A DNA stretch of 64,000 nucleotides from Mastigias papua (GCA_964019165.1 OZ025267.1:193501-257500), one strand, 5' to 3'. Positions 28,338 to 41,141 are shown, counted from the first letter of the stretch. A program made the numbers and translations. The notes: generated from the letters alone by a model not told the origin.

Positions 28338-29968
28338 ATCAATTCAAGGATTGTCTTAAAGCATGCTGGGAGTGGTCTCATTCTCATAAAATTGCAATAT
28401 CGCTACGAGATTGTGCGAGCAGTTCAAAAAGGATTGTCGATTACATGCTAGCTTCCAAAGCACGATGGGTCAATTAAAAGTTAATTTTTTCTTATGTATG
28501 TCATTTTGATATCATAATATTCATCATCTTTCCCGACACTTTCCTCGCGGGGACTGATACTTATCACGGGGTCAGTGGGTCTCCTGCTGATTGTATAAAG
28601 GAGGTGTTTGAGTCGGTCATACTCAATCCAGGGACGGATTCAAACTTTATCACTTGAGGCACATGACTCAGTCAAAATTCCAATGTTCCAGGTATCACAT
28701 AGCCTTTTTTAACATATTTTTACTGGGGGGGGGGGCAAAATCTCAGAAAGGGACATGAAACTAGGACAAAAAGCCTAATTTGAAATAAGGTTGATACATG
28801 TGATATATTGAAACAATGTTCATAAATGTCAAGTTTTCATGTAAAAAAGTTTGGAGATGATATCTCTAGTTTTGTAATTGTTACAATAACGTAGTGTTCG
28901 TGTATTATAGAGTTTTCTAATGTTGTGCAAAAATGTTATTGTGTTTCATTCTTTTGCCAATGAAACTCAAGGGGTCCCATTCAATTGCAACATGATGACA
29001 GCAGTAGTTGTTTAACAACATAGCTGAGAACCTATACAAAAAGGGATATTTTCGGGGGTCAAAATCCTCTTCACTGGGGGGCAAAGTTGAGAACTGGGGG
29101 GGGCATTTGCCCTCCTCAGTTTGTATGTTAAAAAAGGCCCTAAGGTATCATTATTTTAAACTTCGTTAGTGATCACCGAACAGTACAAGTTTTACAGGAG
29201 TACAAACAGTTAGCATGAAAGGCCCTGTGACACGGAGGAGCCTTCCGGTTGCTGTTCTATGGTATACATGTCTTTTAACCACATTTGATTGGTCATCGTT
29301 TATCCTTTATTGTCTGTATTCGTATTTTCATTGGATAACAATACAATGTGGGAAGACAGTGCATGGACACTATTGGTTTGCCTCAGTTGAAGGTTCCTTT
29401 CTGACCTTCCTTGGGGAAGTAACTCAGTTGAGCACTGGAAATAACTCAGTTGTGCAACGGAAGAGAATATTTTCCAGCGATAGAACTTCATCTGAGTGAC
29501 TACTTCTGGCAGGAATGCTTCCACTACTATGCAAGTGTCACTCATTTCGCATGATTACCTTGTAGCGAGTATCCATGGACTAGGCCTATTCTACGTACTA
29601 TTGCCAGTCAAAAGGGAGGGTGACAAAACTGGATACGCTCTAGTGTAGATAGCAAATGAAGAGATATCAACCCTAAGATACGATATCATGCGTTCAATCA
29701 ACCTTCCAAACAAAGGGACTATTTACTCTATTTACTGTATGTAGCATAGTTTCCTAGGGCTTTGCAATAAGGTTTCGTTACTATGGGCCTAGTTCCTATA
29801 GGTAAAGCTTTTGCAATCCCCTTTGAGTCCATCATGGGACTGATAGGAAAGTACCATTCATTCACTTTTTGCATTATTTTTTTGACAATGCACTTACATG
29901 TTTGTTTAAAGGTATGAAACAATTTGCAGCCTTAGGCCAAAATGTACATTATTTGTTTACTTGTATAC

Positions 29969-30340
29969 TGTCGGAATCTGACGGTGCAATAGCGGAAGAG
30001 GAAGGACTTAAACCATTGTACCATTGTAATGCACATTAGTTCGAGGGTGGAAGATTGAAAAATGGAGTTTTAAGTGAGGAGACGCGTAATCTACGGACGG
30101 TTGGCGACATGATTCAAGTGAAAGGTGAACTTGTGACTGATCGGTTTGAGACATTTATTTACATATATTGCGTTTATCTTTCGAATTTTTTAAATATTCA
30201 TCGTTTCTGTTTATCAAAATCCTCTGTTGTGATTTGTGGAGCGTTATCTGCTGGGAAGTTGGGACTTGCGAAGGGCTTGTGAATAAACAGGAGCTTACAT
30301 TAAGTGATTAAATATTGTGGGAATCAACAAATTCACCACA
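29969..30340 (+). repeat. BEL/Pao 5' LTR
   Basis: 372 bp from TGTCGG to CACCACA. It differs from the 3' LTR at two positions that I can find (GGAATCTG versus GGAAACTG; GCACATT versus GCAAATT). Confidence 0.93.
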
Positions 30341-30343
30341 AAG

Positions 30344-30361
30344 TGGCACCTCCGACGGGAC
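30344..30361 (+). other. Candidate primer-binding site of the BEL/Pao element
   Basis: TGGCACCTCCGACGGG begins three bases after the LTR end and starts with TGG, the complement of a tRNA CCA tail. I do not assign the tRNA. Confidence 0.65.
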
Positions 30362-30404
30362 TTATCGAGATTTAAGTTTTCCATTTGGTTATTAAAAGTG
30401 TTTC

Positions 30405-33400
30405 GTGGCGACGACGAGAGGCAAAACTAGAGAGTCAAACAGGCCTAGATCTGACGATGATGGCGAGACGGGGGAGCCAGACGACGAAGGCGAGAAAAGG
30501 GAGCCAAACGAGATTGAGAACATGAAATCGTCGCTTAATTCGATCTTGCGAAAGCTAAGCTATTATCACAAAGCTACCAGAGACATTCTACAAGCAAGTA
30601 AAATTGACCAACTAAAGAGATAATTTAATCTTTTAAGAACGACAACAGAAGAGGCCTATAATATAGTTCATGAAATACAAGGCTTGTGTATTGAGCAAGG
30701 ACAAGTTGAGATTGAAATTGATAACTGGTCGAAAGAAACGAAGGCCCAAATACAGCCATTTGAGGATGGCATTCTTGAATTGGACTCAAAGCTACTCGAA
30801 GTTGAACAGAAAAAACTTGAAAGGGAAAGATCTGGGCAACTCAAATTAGAAACTGAGATGAAAGAGAAGTTGAGGAAGGAAGAGAGAGAAGCCGAAGAAG
30901 ATAAGCTTGCGAGAAAAGAGAAATTTTCACTCGAACTTGAAGAGAAGAAATTAGAACTAGCGGAGAAAAAACGTTTACAAACAAAATTACCAGATCTTCA
31001 AATTTCAAAGTTTCAGGGAAATCATTTGGACTGGGTTAGGTTCTGGAGTCTTTTTGAAACGCAGATAGACCAAGCACCAATGAAAGAAGAAGCAAAGTTT
31101 TCTTATTTAAAGGAACTTGTGGTACCTAAGGTCCGAGCACTGATTGATAAATTACCGCCAGACGCTCAGGGCTACAAAAAGGCAAAAACAATGCTAGAAG
31201 AGATATTTGGAGATGTGTCTGAGGTAGTTAATGCGCATTTGCAACAAATAATGGGTCTTCCTGTTATTCATGGAGCTTCAAAACCCAAAATACATGAGTT
31301 TTATGATCTGCTTCTTTCTCATGTCCAAACACTTGACACTCTGGGCAAGCTTGACCAAGTATCTGGAAATGTCAGAATGGTTCTAGACAAGCTTGATGGC
31401 ATTCGAGCAGACCTCACAAGAACAGACACAGGTTGGAAAAAATGGTCCTTTCAGGACCCCCTTGAAGCTATAAGACAGTGGGTAGATAGGAATCCCCTTC
31501 ATATTAACGACAGAGATGGAAGATCATTTCCTAATGACAACAAAAGAGAGAGAACTTTTAACACACGTGACCAAAGCAAGCCAAACCAATGTGTCTACTG
31601 TGAAAGCACTGATCATAAGGGGACAGATTGTAACCAAGTTAAGACGACAGAGGATAGGAGAAAGATCCTAAGCCAGAAAAAACTATGCTTTAACTGTACT
31701 GGTGGAAAGCATCGAGCTAAAGATTGTCGAAGCAAACTCAGCTGTAGAATCTGTCAACGGAAACATCACACTTCAATATGTGATCGGAGAGAAAGCAATC
31801 AAGTACTAACTGCAACTGAAAGTAGACATGTTATACATCCAGTAGTGGTGGTAAAAATTCAAGGAACAAAATGTAGAGCTCTTTTGGATACAGGGGCAAG
31901 TAATTCATATATGTCTTCTACACTAGTAGACATGATTAATAAAGAGCCAGTGAGACAGGAATCCAAGACTGTAGAAATGATGTTTCAGAATACTACAAGA
32001 ACAATTAAGGTTTATGATGTTGAGCTGACAGGACTGAATATTGATTTAAAGGCGAAAGTGGAGATGAATGGAGTTGAAAGGAAAGTTCTATTGTCCATAC
32101 CAAACCCACATTACAGCAAGGTGATTGCTGCAAACCCACATCTACAGGGAATAAAAATAGATGACAATGTTCGGAAGGAGATTCTGCCTATTCATGCAAT
32201 CTTAGGGGCAAGTGAGTATGCCCTCATTAAAACACAGATACCTGCAAGGGTTGGTGAAATGGGGAAACCTGTTGCTGAGAAAACAAAACTAGGATGGGTA
32301 ATTATGTCCCCTGGCTAAGGAAATGTTCAGACAACATTAATGTTGGCAAAGAACACTCAAGAAGATTACATGTAGATGTGTAATTTGGACATACTAGGTT
32401 TGGAGGATAAGCCTGAAGGTGACCAACTTGCAGTGTACCAAGACTTCAAAGATCAGTTAATCCAAAGACCTGATGGAAGATACGAAACATCTCTACCTTG
32501 GAAAGCAAACCATCCAGACTTACCTACAAACTTTGCAGTTACAAAGGCTGGATTCAACTCTCTAAAGAGGAAATTGGAAAACCAACCTGAGATGTACAAA
32601 GCCTATGATGACGTTATAAGAAAACAGATCGAAGAAGGAATTGTTGAAATTGCACCACAGAGATCAGAAGGGAAAGAACACTACATACCACACAAACCAG
32701 TGATCAAAGAAACAGCTGAGACAACAAAACTACGTATTGTGTATGACGCGTCTGCGAAGGCAAACCATAAGTCTCCTCCACTCAATGAATGCCTCGAAAT
32801 TAGGCCACCGCTTCAGAGGAAAATCCTGGATATTCTACTCAGAGCAAGATTTAAACCCGTCTTACTAGCGGGGGATATGAAGCAAGCGTTCTTACAAATA
32901 TTTATCCGAGAAAGTGACCGCGATGTACTCAGATTTCTGTGGATTGAAGACCTTGAGAGTAAGAAGCAAGTGATTTACAGATTCAGCAGAGTGCTTTTTG
33001 GACTAGCTCCTAGTCCATTTCTCTTGAATGGGACACTTGAACAACATCTTGAAGAGTACAAACATGCTTATCCAGATTGCATTAATGAGCTCAAAGAAGG
33101 AATTTATGTCGACGATATTAACCTTGGGGGAAATAATGTTAACGAGACAAGAGCGTTGAAAGAAACTGCTATAGAGATATTTAATCATGGGAAATTCGAG
33201 CTACATAAGTGGCATTCTAATGTATCTGAATTAGAAGAACCAACACAGAATGAATATGAACTAACCTATGCAAAAGAGAGTCTTGGAACAAATCATACTG
33301 AAACGAAGCTTCTAGGTCTGACATGGGACAAGAGCCAAGACACATTGTCAGTTACGTTCACAAGGATCAGTGAGCCGCCAACAAAGAGGGTTGTCTTGAG

Positions 33401-35718
33401 GAGTATTGCCAAAGTTTATGATCCTGTTGGAGTAACATCGCCGATCTTGTTAACAGCTAAAGTTATCTTCAGAGACATTTGTGACAAGAAGCTGTCGTGG
33501 GATAGTGAGCTTCCCGAAGAGCTAAGAAAGTGATGGAATAAATGGATCAACTGTCTACCAAGTAAAGTTGATATTCCAAGGTCTATTCCCTTAAAGAGAG
33601 AGAGCCTAACTTCTGTGGAACTTCACGGATTTGCGGATGCAAGTAATTTGGGTTACTGTGCTGTTGTTTACGCAGTCGTCTTTCAAGAAGAAACCATAAA
33701 TCAAAGTATCTTGGTATCGAAAACACGCTTATCCAAACGAGGCTTAACTATTCCAAGACTTGAACTGGTTGCCTGTCACATGGTTGTAAATTTGCTCGAT
33801 AACACATTGAAAGCTCTTGAACGTTATCCAGTTTCCAAGATTTGTGCCTGGACTGACTCTTCGGTGTGTCTGTACTGGATAAGAGGTAGTGGAGAGTACA
33901 AACAGTTTGTTGGTAATCGTGTCAAAAAGATCAAGGAAAAATCATTTAATTGGAGGCATGTCCCAACTGACGAGAATCCTGCGGACATAGGGAGTCGTGG
34001 AACAACTAACATCAGAGACGAGAAATGGATGAGGGGCCCTTAATGGCTTCAATCACCAAATATATGGCCTGAGGACATTGTAACAAAGTCAACCGAAGAA
34101 ACAGACGCTGAGAAAAGGCTCATTAGAGAGGTAATGAAGGCCTGCACTGAAAGAGCACATGATAGTATAGATGACCTGACTGAAAAGAGGTCAATTATCG
34201 AAACAGCAAGAGTCCTAGCTTGGGTCAAAAGATTTATTGAGAAATGTAAGGGGACTAAAGTGAACAATTGTCCTTTCACTATTGATGACATTGGACGACA
34301 ACAGAAATTCTTGATCCGACGAGCTCAACAAGACGCAAGGAATACCCAGCAATTTGAAGGGGATACAAAGACCCTTAACTTGCAAGAAAATGAGGGTGGA
34401 ATATACATCTGCAAAGGGCGAATTCAAGGTGAATATCCTATATATCTTCCCTTCAATCACAAGATGACGGAGAAGATTATTGAACAGGCATAAAGAGACC
34501 TTGCACGGGGGAGTGGCCCTTACAATGGCTAAAGTTCGTGAAGACTTCTGGATTACGAAACTAAGAAGTATGGTAAAGCGAATCAGAAAGAACTGCTATG
34601 GCTGTAAGAGATTTCAAGTAAAACCTGCGCCCACACCACCAACAGGAAATTTACCTCGTGAAAGGACAGAAGGAAATATGCCATTTAGTGTAATTGGAGT
34701 GGATTTTGCAAGACCAATCAAGTGCAAGAGTAGAGGTAACTCTGAGATCAGAGCGTATATAATTCTGTATACATGCTCCCTTACAAGAGGTGTTCACATG
34801 GAGCTATTGTCCAATTCTACTTGTGAACTGTTTCTGTCTAGTTTTAAGCGTTTCATAGCTGCAAGGGGTAGACCATCAAAGGTAATCTCAGACAACGGCA
34901 GTGCATTTATAGCTGCATCAAAATGGATCAGAAATGTGAGGAAGGCCGAGAAGATGCATGATTATCTAGCAAAGCAAAGAATACATTGGCAATTTAATTT
35001 GAGCCGAGCAAGCTGGTGGGGCGGGATGTTTGAAAGAATGATTGGTATGGTGAAAACAGCACTCTATAAAGCCGTCGGTTCTGCAAAACTTACATTCAGT
35101 GAATTACAAGAGGTAGTGCTTGATATTCAAATTGTTCTAAACAACCGGCCACTAACATACTGCGAAGATGATATAGAAATGCCATTGCTAACACCCAACC
35201 TTATGATCTTTGGCAAACCCAATTACTTATTAAACGAAGATCCTTCTGATATCGAGCCTGGAGATCTTAGAAAGAGAGCAAAGTATATTATGAAATGTAA
35301 AGAAATGCTTTGGAAAAGATGGTATGCAGAGTACCTCAAAGCACTTCGAGAGAGGCATAATAATGCTCATTCTGGAAAGAGAGCTGACCTAAGAGTAGGT
35401 GATGTGGTATTGATAAAAGGAAATGAGAAGAATCGTTCCCATTGGAAAATTGGAATTGTTCATCAACTTATACAGGGTAGAGACAATGAGATACGTGCAG
35501 TGAAGTTATAGGCAGGCAAGTCATTTCTCGACCGTCCAATTCAATTCCTTTATCCAATGGAGCTCCACTGTGATGAGGTAGAACAAGTAGTAGAGCAACC
35601 ACAGCCGAGAGATTTAAATGTACAGGCCGAAGAGTTCAGGCCAAAGAGAAAGGCAGCTGTCGACGCATCCAACAACATTCGAGGAACATTGGATTATGAA
35701 GCGGATGAGACTGTGTAA
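30405..35718 (+). pseudogene. BEL/Pao gag-pol, coding-dead
   Basis: Read mostly in one frame from a GTG (no ATG at that point) at 30405. Gag: charged coiled coil, then a DUF1759-type block starting LPDLQISKFQGN (about 30980-31500). Two CCHC knuckles: CVYCESTDHKGTDC and CFNCTGGKHRAKDC. Protease LLDTGASNSY near 31885. RT with RIVYDASAKAN, LAGDMKQAFLQ and catalytic YVDD near 33105. RNase H near 33620-34010 (HGFADASN). Integrase with zinc-binding region near 34490-34610 and the core GVDFARP, SDNGSAF, then a GMFERMIG-like Glu region. Breaks: stops at 30621, 32316, 32370, 33531, 34041 and 35509, and a frameshift near 34490. It cannot make an intact polyprotein. Confidence 0.92.
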
Positions 35719-35756
35719 CACATATATGCCACTTACAGCGGCATATAGGGGGAGTG

Positions 35757-36128
35757 TGTCGGAAACTGACGGTGCAATAGCGGAAGAGGAAGGACTTAAA
35801 CCATTGTACCATTGTAATGCAAATTAGTTCGAGGGTGGAAGATTGAAAAATGGAGTTTTAAGTGAGGAGACGCGTAATCTACGGACGGTTGGCGACATGA
35901 TTCAAGTGAAAGGTGAACTTGTGACTGATCGGTTTGAGACATTTATTTACATATATTGCGTTTATCTTTCGAATTTTTTAAATATTCATCGTTTCTGTTT
36001 ATCAAAATCCTCTGTTGTGATTTGTGGAGCGTTATCTGCTGGGAAGTTGGGACTTGCGAAGGGCTTGTGAATAAACAGGAGCTTACATTAAGTGATTAAA
36101 TATTGTGGGAATCAACAAATTCACCACA
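35757..36128 (+). repeat. BEL/Pao 3' LTR
   Basis: 372 bp from TGTCGG to CACCACA, nearly identical to the 5' LTR. It is preceded by a purine-rich run (ATAGGGGGAGTG), the likely polypurine tract. Confidence 0.93.
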
Positions 36129-36603
36129 ATACTTTCAATAGATATCAATGGCAATAACCAACCAATAAGCACGGCATGACTGGTTGACTATTGGGGCTTC
36201 AGCCCCCCCCCTCCAGTTTTACTAGCAATTTCTCTAGCCTTCATCAAGTAATTTTATTATTTATGGCCTCTTACTTTTTATCTGGTGGTGCAGTGCCTGA
36301 TAATTGTAAATTATGTTCTCATATTTGCTGATAATACATAAAGTCGAAGCATTCAAGACATTAGTTCAATTTTTTATCCTTTTTGTTCTGAAACCTTCTT
36401 TTAAGCAATATGGCTAGGCACTCATGTTTGCCAATGGCAATGTACAACCTTTCCATACTTTTTTGAGAACTGTTGGTACGAATTAAATGTGGTGATGACC
36501 ACGAAACAGAAGTAAAAGGCTTTTCTTGACTGTCCGATGGGTTATATCTCACGCTTCGCGCTCGCTTGTGCCTCAGTCAGTTTTGAGCCTGGATCCGCCC
36601 CTG

Positions 36604-37471
36604 CAATCAACATTGTTATCCCCCCCCCCCCCCAATAGTTACTGTACTTGGCAGAACTGCAGCATGAGCTGCTGAGCCTGTTTGTAATTGATGGAGCTTA
36701 GTTGGTCAGCTTGCCACACGTCGTCAACGTGTGACCCAGTGGTCTGGCCCACATCTAAATATCTGCAAGACGAATTGCTGATAACTTAAGACCAGTGTCT
36801 CTCTGTGCCTGTTGACCAAGGGTGGAGCTATGGGATGTCAGGGGGCAACTGCGCCCAGAAAATTCCAGATGATACCCCGTCAGCAGCCTAATTCAAAAGC
36901 CTGTCAGCACTTCGTACCTTGAAAAAAGTAACATTGTTATGATCTACATCAAATGCTCATTGATCTTCTATTTGTTTCTCCTTGAAGGTCCTGCTCAAGC
37001 TGCAGTGAGCGGTCATAATAATCGATCAATTTTCTCCCTCATATATTCCAATTGTAAAATGAGGTAGTTATATTATATTTCCGTATATTTCCAGTTGTAC
37101 TGTTTTGAGCCCAGACAGTTGACGGGAGCCATCTAGTGGACTGATTCCTTCTGACCTTTTCTTCAGATTTATTTTTCCAGTTGCCATCAGCTTCACTGTG
37201 TCCTGATACTTTAGGCAAATTACATGCTAGCCCTACTCAAAGATACTTCACCTGCAGCTTAGTGTCAAAGCAGAATCTCAGTCTTCATTCAGATTGCGTA
37301 CCGACACTGAAAGTCGTTTTCACAGTTTCATAGTGTATTTCCTTACAATCAAATTGCGAAGACAATCCATGCTATATTGCCATACTGTTACTTTCTGCAA
37401 TTATGCTTGCGTACATGCAGATTAATGATGAAAGAAGTATGAAACACATCTTCACTTCCTTGTGTCTCTAT
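36604..37471. other. Intergenic, no supported gene
   Basis: Nothing coding. A phrase resembling dispersed-repeat DNA (GTGGAGCTATGGG, then GGGGGCAACTGCGCCC) occurs near 36820-36855, without readable ends. Confidence 0.35.
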
Positions 37472-37939
37472 TTACTCTCCGTCCCCTAATAGTAGAGGGG
37501 CTTATTAGAAAGAGGGGGTTGGCAATTTTCCCAGAAGAAATAAAGGGGGAGGGTGTTAATAAATGGAAATGGGTTGGTTTTGTCATACAGTGCTTCAATA
37601 GGGAGTTTATCAATAGTTGGGGGGGGTAACATTAGTTTTTTTTAAGTTTTGTTGAAAAGATACTATGATACTGAAAGATACTATACTAAGTCATGTTGTG
37701 TTATGGTTTTTGTTCCATATTCTAGGATTATTATTTTGTTCTATTTCTGAAAACAACTTCTTTTGCTACTGAAAAATATACAGTATTTCTATTTTCATTT
37801 TATTTATTTATTTTTATTTTTGGAGGTGAATGGAAAAAAGGTTTTTTCTATTTAGGGGGATTTTAATGAATGGAAATAGGTAGCAATTTGTGTATAGTCT
37901 TGGAGTTAGGGGGGCATGCTATTAAGTGGCGGAGAGTAA
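37472..37939. mobile_element. MITE-like element with 20-bp imperfect inverted termini
   Basis: The left end TTACTCTCCGTCCCCTAATAG matches the reversed right end TTACTCTCCGCCACTTAATAG. The interior of about 468 bp is G-rich near the ends and AT-rich in the middle. No coding sequence and no certain target duplication. Confidence 0.6.
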
Positions 37940-38756
37940 TGAAATATTTGTTGCAACTGTTTTTTTCTGTTCGTATAACTATTACAAATATATATTACTG
38001 TTAACAAAGCATTTCTCATGCTACTTTATAAGCACTTCAAAGACGATACCATGGGGAGCATTATACGCTGACTGCCCAATGACCAATACAGAAACAAGAC
38101 ACGAAAGCAAACAACATAAAAAGCGGAACAAAATTAACTAACTAACTGACATTCGATATTTCGACAACTCGAACAACGCATGCATGGATTGTGAAAGATC
38201 TAAAACATGGCGAAGCCAACCGGTAACATGTTGCATCTTTGATAACATGATTGTAACATAAGATCATCACCATCACCGTCACCTTCATCATAAATGTGTG
38301 AAGATTCGAGTGTGAAAAGGTATCCCTAAAATTTCTTTCATGATTTCTTGCAAGCAGCTGTATACTCTCTGAGAGAAAGCCAATGTTCTACCTTACCGCA
38401 GTATAGGGGTAAAATCGTTTAGTTTTTGTTTTGGGATACATAAATATTTATTTATTCATTTATATGCTATGTGTTTCTTTGTAATGTACCATCGTTGTTT
38501 CTTTTTGTATATTTGACACGGCATGTACTGCTTGCATGTATACAAGCATGAATTGTCCGCCAATTGGCAATAATTAATTACTTGTGCTCTAACTGTCACG
38601 CAAAATGCCCCTTCCCATTTAAGCTGAAGGATTGTGATAATATTGCACTGTGATAAATTTTAGAGAACTTTGCTTTGTGGTTGAATTTTAAAGTAAAAAC
38701 TCTGCATCAATTGTATACTGATTAATCAACAAAGTGTTGTCTGTTTTGCTGTTGCA
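37940..38756. other. Intergenic, no supported gene
   Basis: AT-rich. The right part is probably the 3' UTR of the minus-strand exon that ends at 38757. Confidence 0.35.
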
Positions 38757-39060
38757 TCATTCATTTTGCTGTTGCATCATTTCAATTTCTTGTAGTTGTT
38801 GATATTCATCATATCTGAAATGAATTTTTCCGTCATCACGGTCTTCATCACTGTCAGATTCTTCTTCTTGTGATGCAATTCCAGATTCCCCTCTCGATCC
38901 AAATTCATTGTCAGCATCATCATCCTCATCAAGATTTTTAAAACCATGTTTCTTTTTTGGTGTTGGTGATAATTCTGCTTGAAACATTTTGTCGACGTCA
39001 GTTTTTCTTGTTTCTTCCTTGTATTTTGTCATTGCCATTTCAGCAAGTATGCCAAGGCCA
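38757..39060 (-). CDS. Terminal exon of an unrecognised acidic protein
   Basis: Acceptor CAATGTAG at 39062-39061, then about 100 codons to a TGA. It reads GLGILAEMAMTKYKEETRK, then a polar stretch with SPTPKKKHGF, then a strongly acidic Asp/Glu/Ser region (NLDEDDDADNEFG, EEESDSDEDRDDGK), and ends in a Gln/Met-rich tail (EIEMMQQQNE). The acidic Ser-Asp run suggests a CK2-type phosphorylated disordered tail. I do not recognise the family. Upstream exons would lie to the right on the minus strand and were not found. Confidence 0.6.
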
Positions 39061-39436
39061 CTACATTGGAGCAAATTGAAAATAAATAAAGAGCTACATT
39101 TAAACGAAGACAACAGTGAATTATTACATGGGTCTTGCAATACTATGAATTTCTTGAATTATTCATTTCACCCCTTTCCGTCTAATTTCTTTTAATTTAT
39201 GATCACTTGCACTCCTCATCGCTTAGCATCATCGCTAGGTTTTTATGTTAAGACTAAATAGGAGCATATTAAATTTTTCGAAGTCATCCATAGAGTACAT
39301 ACATGTGAGTTTAACTGAGTTTTGTCCCCTGTGTTCTAAAACGTCATGATTGACTGAGGTCTGGGACCTAATGGCTCATTGTGGCCTGGACACTAGTTAT
39401 TGATACTAACAAAGTTATTAATTATAGTAAAATCGT

Positions 39437-40186
39437 ACTCTTAAGTGCCTAATTGCCGGGGGGGTCGGAGTTAACGGTGGGGTTGAAATTGTTTGGAACA
39501 TTCAATTAACGGGGGGTCGAAATTAGCGGGGAGTTGGAATTGTTTGGGAAATTCAATTAATTGGAGTCGGACTTAGCGGGGGGCTGTATATGTAATAATT
39601 GGATTTTAGATGGCTTCAATATTTCAGTGTAATAAATAACAATAATGGAAAATCAGTTAGAACAATATCAATAGAACAATTATGTAGCTATGAAAGTGTA
39701 ATATAAATTCTCAATATCCTATGGTGTATACTTTTTGCATTTGGTATCGTATCGAGTCTTTCCTTTCAAACATTCCACTTGAGCATCGTATTCATTCTTA
39801 GACATTTCAACGCATTCCCGGAGCTTTTGCGTCTCTGCCACTGCTTCTCCAACTGACGAACAAACGTTCTTCTGCTTGACTCATTGTTGTCTTCCATCAT
39901 TTATTAGAATAGTTGCATCGCATGGATTATCATATGTACTGAATGGGTTTAGAACACGTCAAACTGACTGACATTGCACTATACTTAGAAATGTCTCCGC
40001 CTTTGCAGATACATCTTTGTAGCGTTTTCCGTTCTCAAGGACGATCATTGTTACAAATTGTAGTAGTGAAGTGACAAGGCAAAATATGTTAAAAATAATT
40101 GCTGGGGGGTCCTAATAAGAGCGGGAGGGTTGGAAAAATTTTCAAAGGTTAATTAGCGGGAGGACGGCAATTAAGCACTTAAGAGT
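39437..40186. mobile_element. MITE-like element flanked by TTAA
   Basis: TTAA at both sides is followed by inverted termini: left GTGCCTAATTGCCG, right reversed GTGCTTAATTGCCG. The inverted match continues outward for ACTC/GAGT, so the true boundary may be 4 bp wider. TTAA targets are typical of piggyBac and Kolobok groups. The interior has G-rich repeated TTAACGG/TTAGCGG-like units and no transposase. Confidence 0.6.
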
Positions 40187-40520
40187 TGTTGTCTTCAGTT
40201 CACTTTTTCACGTTTTCAACTTGGGTTCTCGTTTTAGGATCTAGTAATACGCTTTTAACATACACTCACGTTAACAGTTTTCTCATTTGTAAATAGTTAT
40301 AAATAATATCAAGTTCTGTATATATTGATCATTACATCTTTTTCCTCGACTTCACAATGATTGAATTCATGTTCATAATTGCGTATCTGGCCTTGTCAAG
40401 CGCCGTCCCCACGTCGATGTTAGTAACAGATAAATATTTCTGTTGCACTTGAAAACTAATATAATTAGCAGAAGTTGTCAAGACAATAGCTCATTAATGT
40501 AATTTTGTGTGTATCTGTAA

Positions 40521-41141
40521 AGCCACGTTTACACTATTCGATTTATCTTACAAGATTTGTCGCAGCTTTTTTCATGACTTATCTTAAAAAGATGAATCTT
40601 ATAAGTTCCACTGTTTACACTGGGTATAGCACTGCTCTTTATCATAATTGCTTGCATTCAAGAGATCAAATGTTGCAAAGAGCAGAAATGCAAAAAATTC
40701 GGACTAAACTATTTCTGTGAAGGAGTGAGTTACGATTCTAAAATAATTTCCTCATCGAATTCAAACGTAAAGATGAAGATTACTGCAAGACCTACCTGCG
40801 AATGATCGCAAACAATTTTGATGGATTCATTCCCCTTCCAAGTCAGCTTCATTTTATTCAAATTTCTTTCCTCGTGACATTTTGAAAAACTTAGAACTTA
40901 TACACTTCCACCGCCCAACTTCTTGACAGAATGGCTTCCGTCTTTGGAACGTTAGCACTCTTATTGGGTCAATTTCTTACGATTAATCTTCGAAGTTGAA
41001 CATGTTAAACTTTCAAGGTTTGTCGTAGAAGCGGCAAAGATAAACCGTTGACGGGAAAAATCGTACGATTTTTGTGTACACTATTCGATTTATCGTATAG
41101 GACAAATCTTTTCAGATTAGTCGCGAAATGTAAACGTGCCT
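40521..41141. mobile_element. MITE-like element with TAA target duplication (PIF/Harbinger-like)
   Basis: TAA at 40518-40520 and 41142-41144 flanks inverted termini AGCCACGTTTACA and, reversed, AGGCACGTTTACA. A second inverted motif, CACTATTCGATTTATC, occurs near both ends. 621 bp, no coding sequence. A 3-bp TAA/TTA target is typical of PIF/Harbinger. Confidence 0.65.

Larger units (their letters stand above)
29965..36132 (+). mobile_element. BEL/Pao LTR retrotransposon, full length, flanked by ATAC target duplication
   Basis: 372-bp LTRs at both ends (TG...CA) bracket one gag-pol region in BEL/Pao order: gag with DUF1759-like region, zinc knuckles, aspartic protease, RT, RNase H, integrase. 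ATAC at 29965-29968 is repeated at 36129-36132 as the target duplication. A candidate primer-binding site begins TGGCACCTCCGACGGG at 30344. No env-like ORF follows the integrase. It is nested in an older DNA transposon. Confidence 0.93.
28629..36603. mobile_element. Older DNA transposon interrupted by the BEL/Pao insertion
   Basis: The left end CAGGGACGGATTCAA and the reversed right end CAGGGGCGGATCCAG match imperfectly, and both continue to a shared TGAGGCACA box about 30 bp in. The termini are flanked by CAATC (28624-28628 and 36604-36608), a possible 5-bp target duplication. With the nested BEL element removed, about 1.8 kb remains, without a readable transposase. Superfamily not assigned. 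Confidence 0.6.

Noticed and set aside
29215..29545. Overlapping open frames on both strands near 29.2-29.5 kb
   Set aside because: They lie in the interrupted DNA transposon, show no domain and have no splice support.
30055..30282. 75-codon frame repeated exactly at 35843-36070
   Set aside because: It is inside the two BEL/Pao LTRs; the duplication reflects LTR identity, not a duplicated gene.
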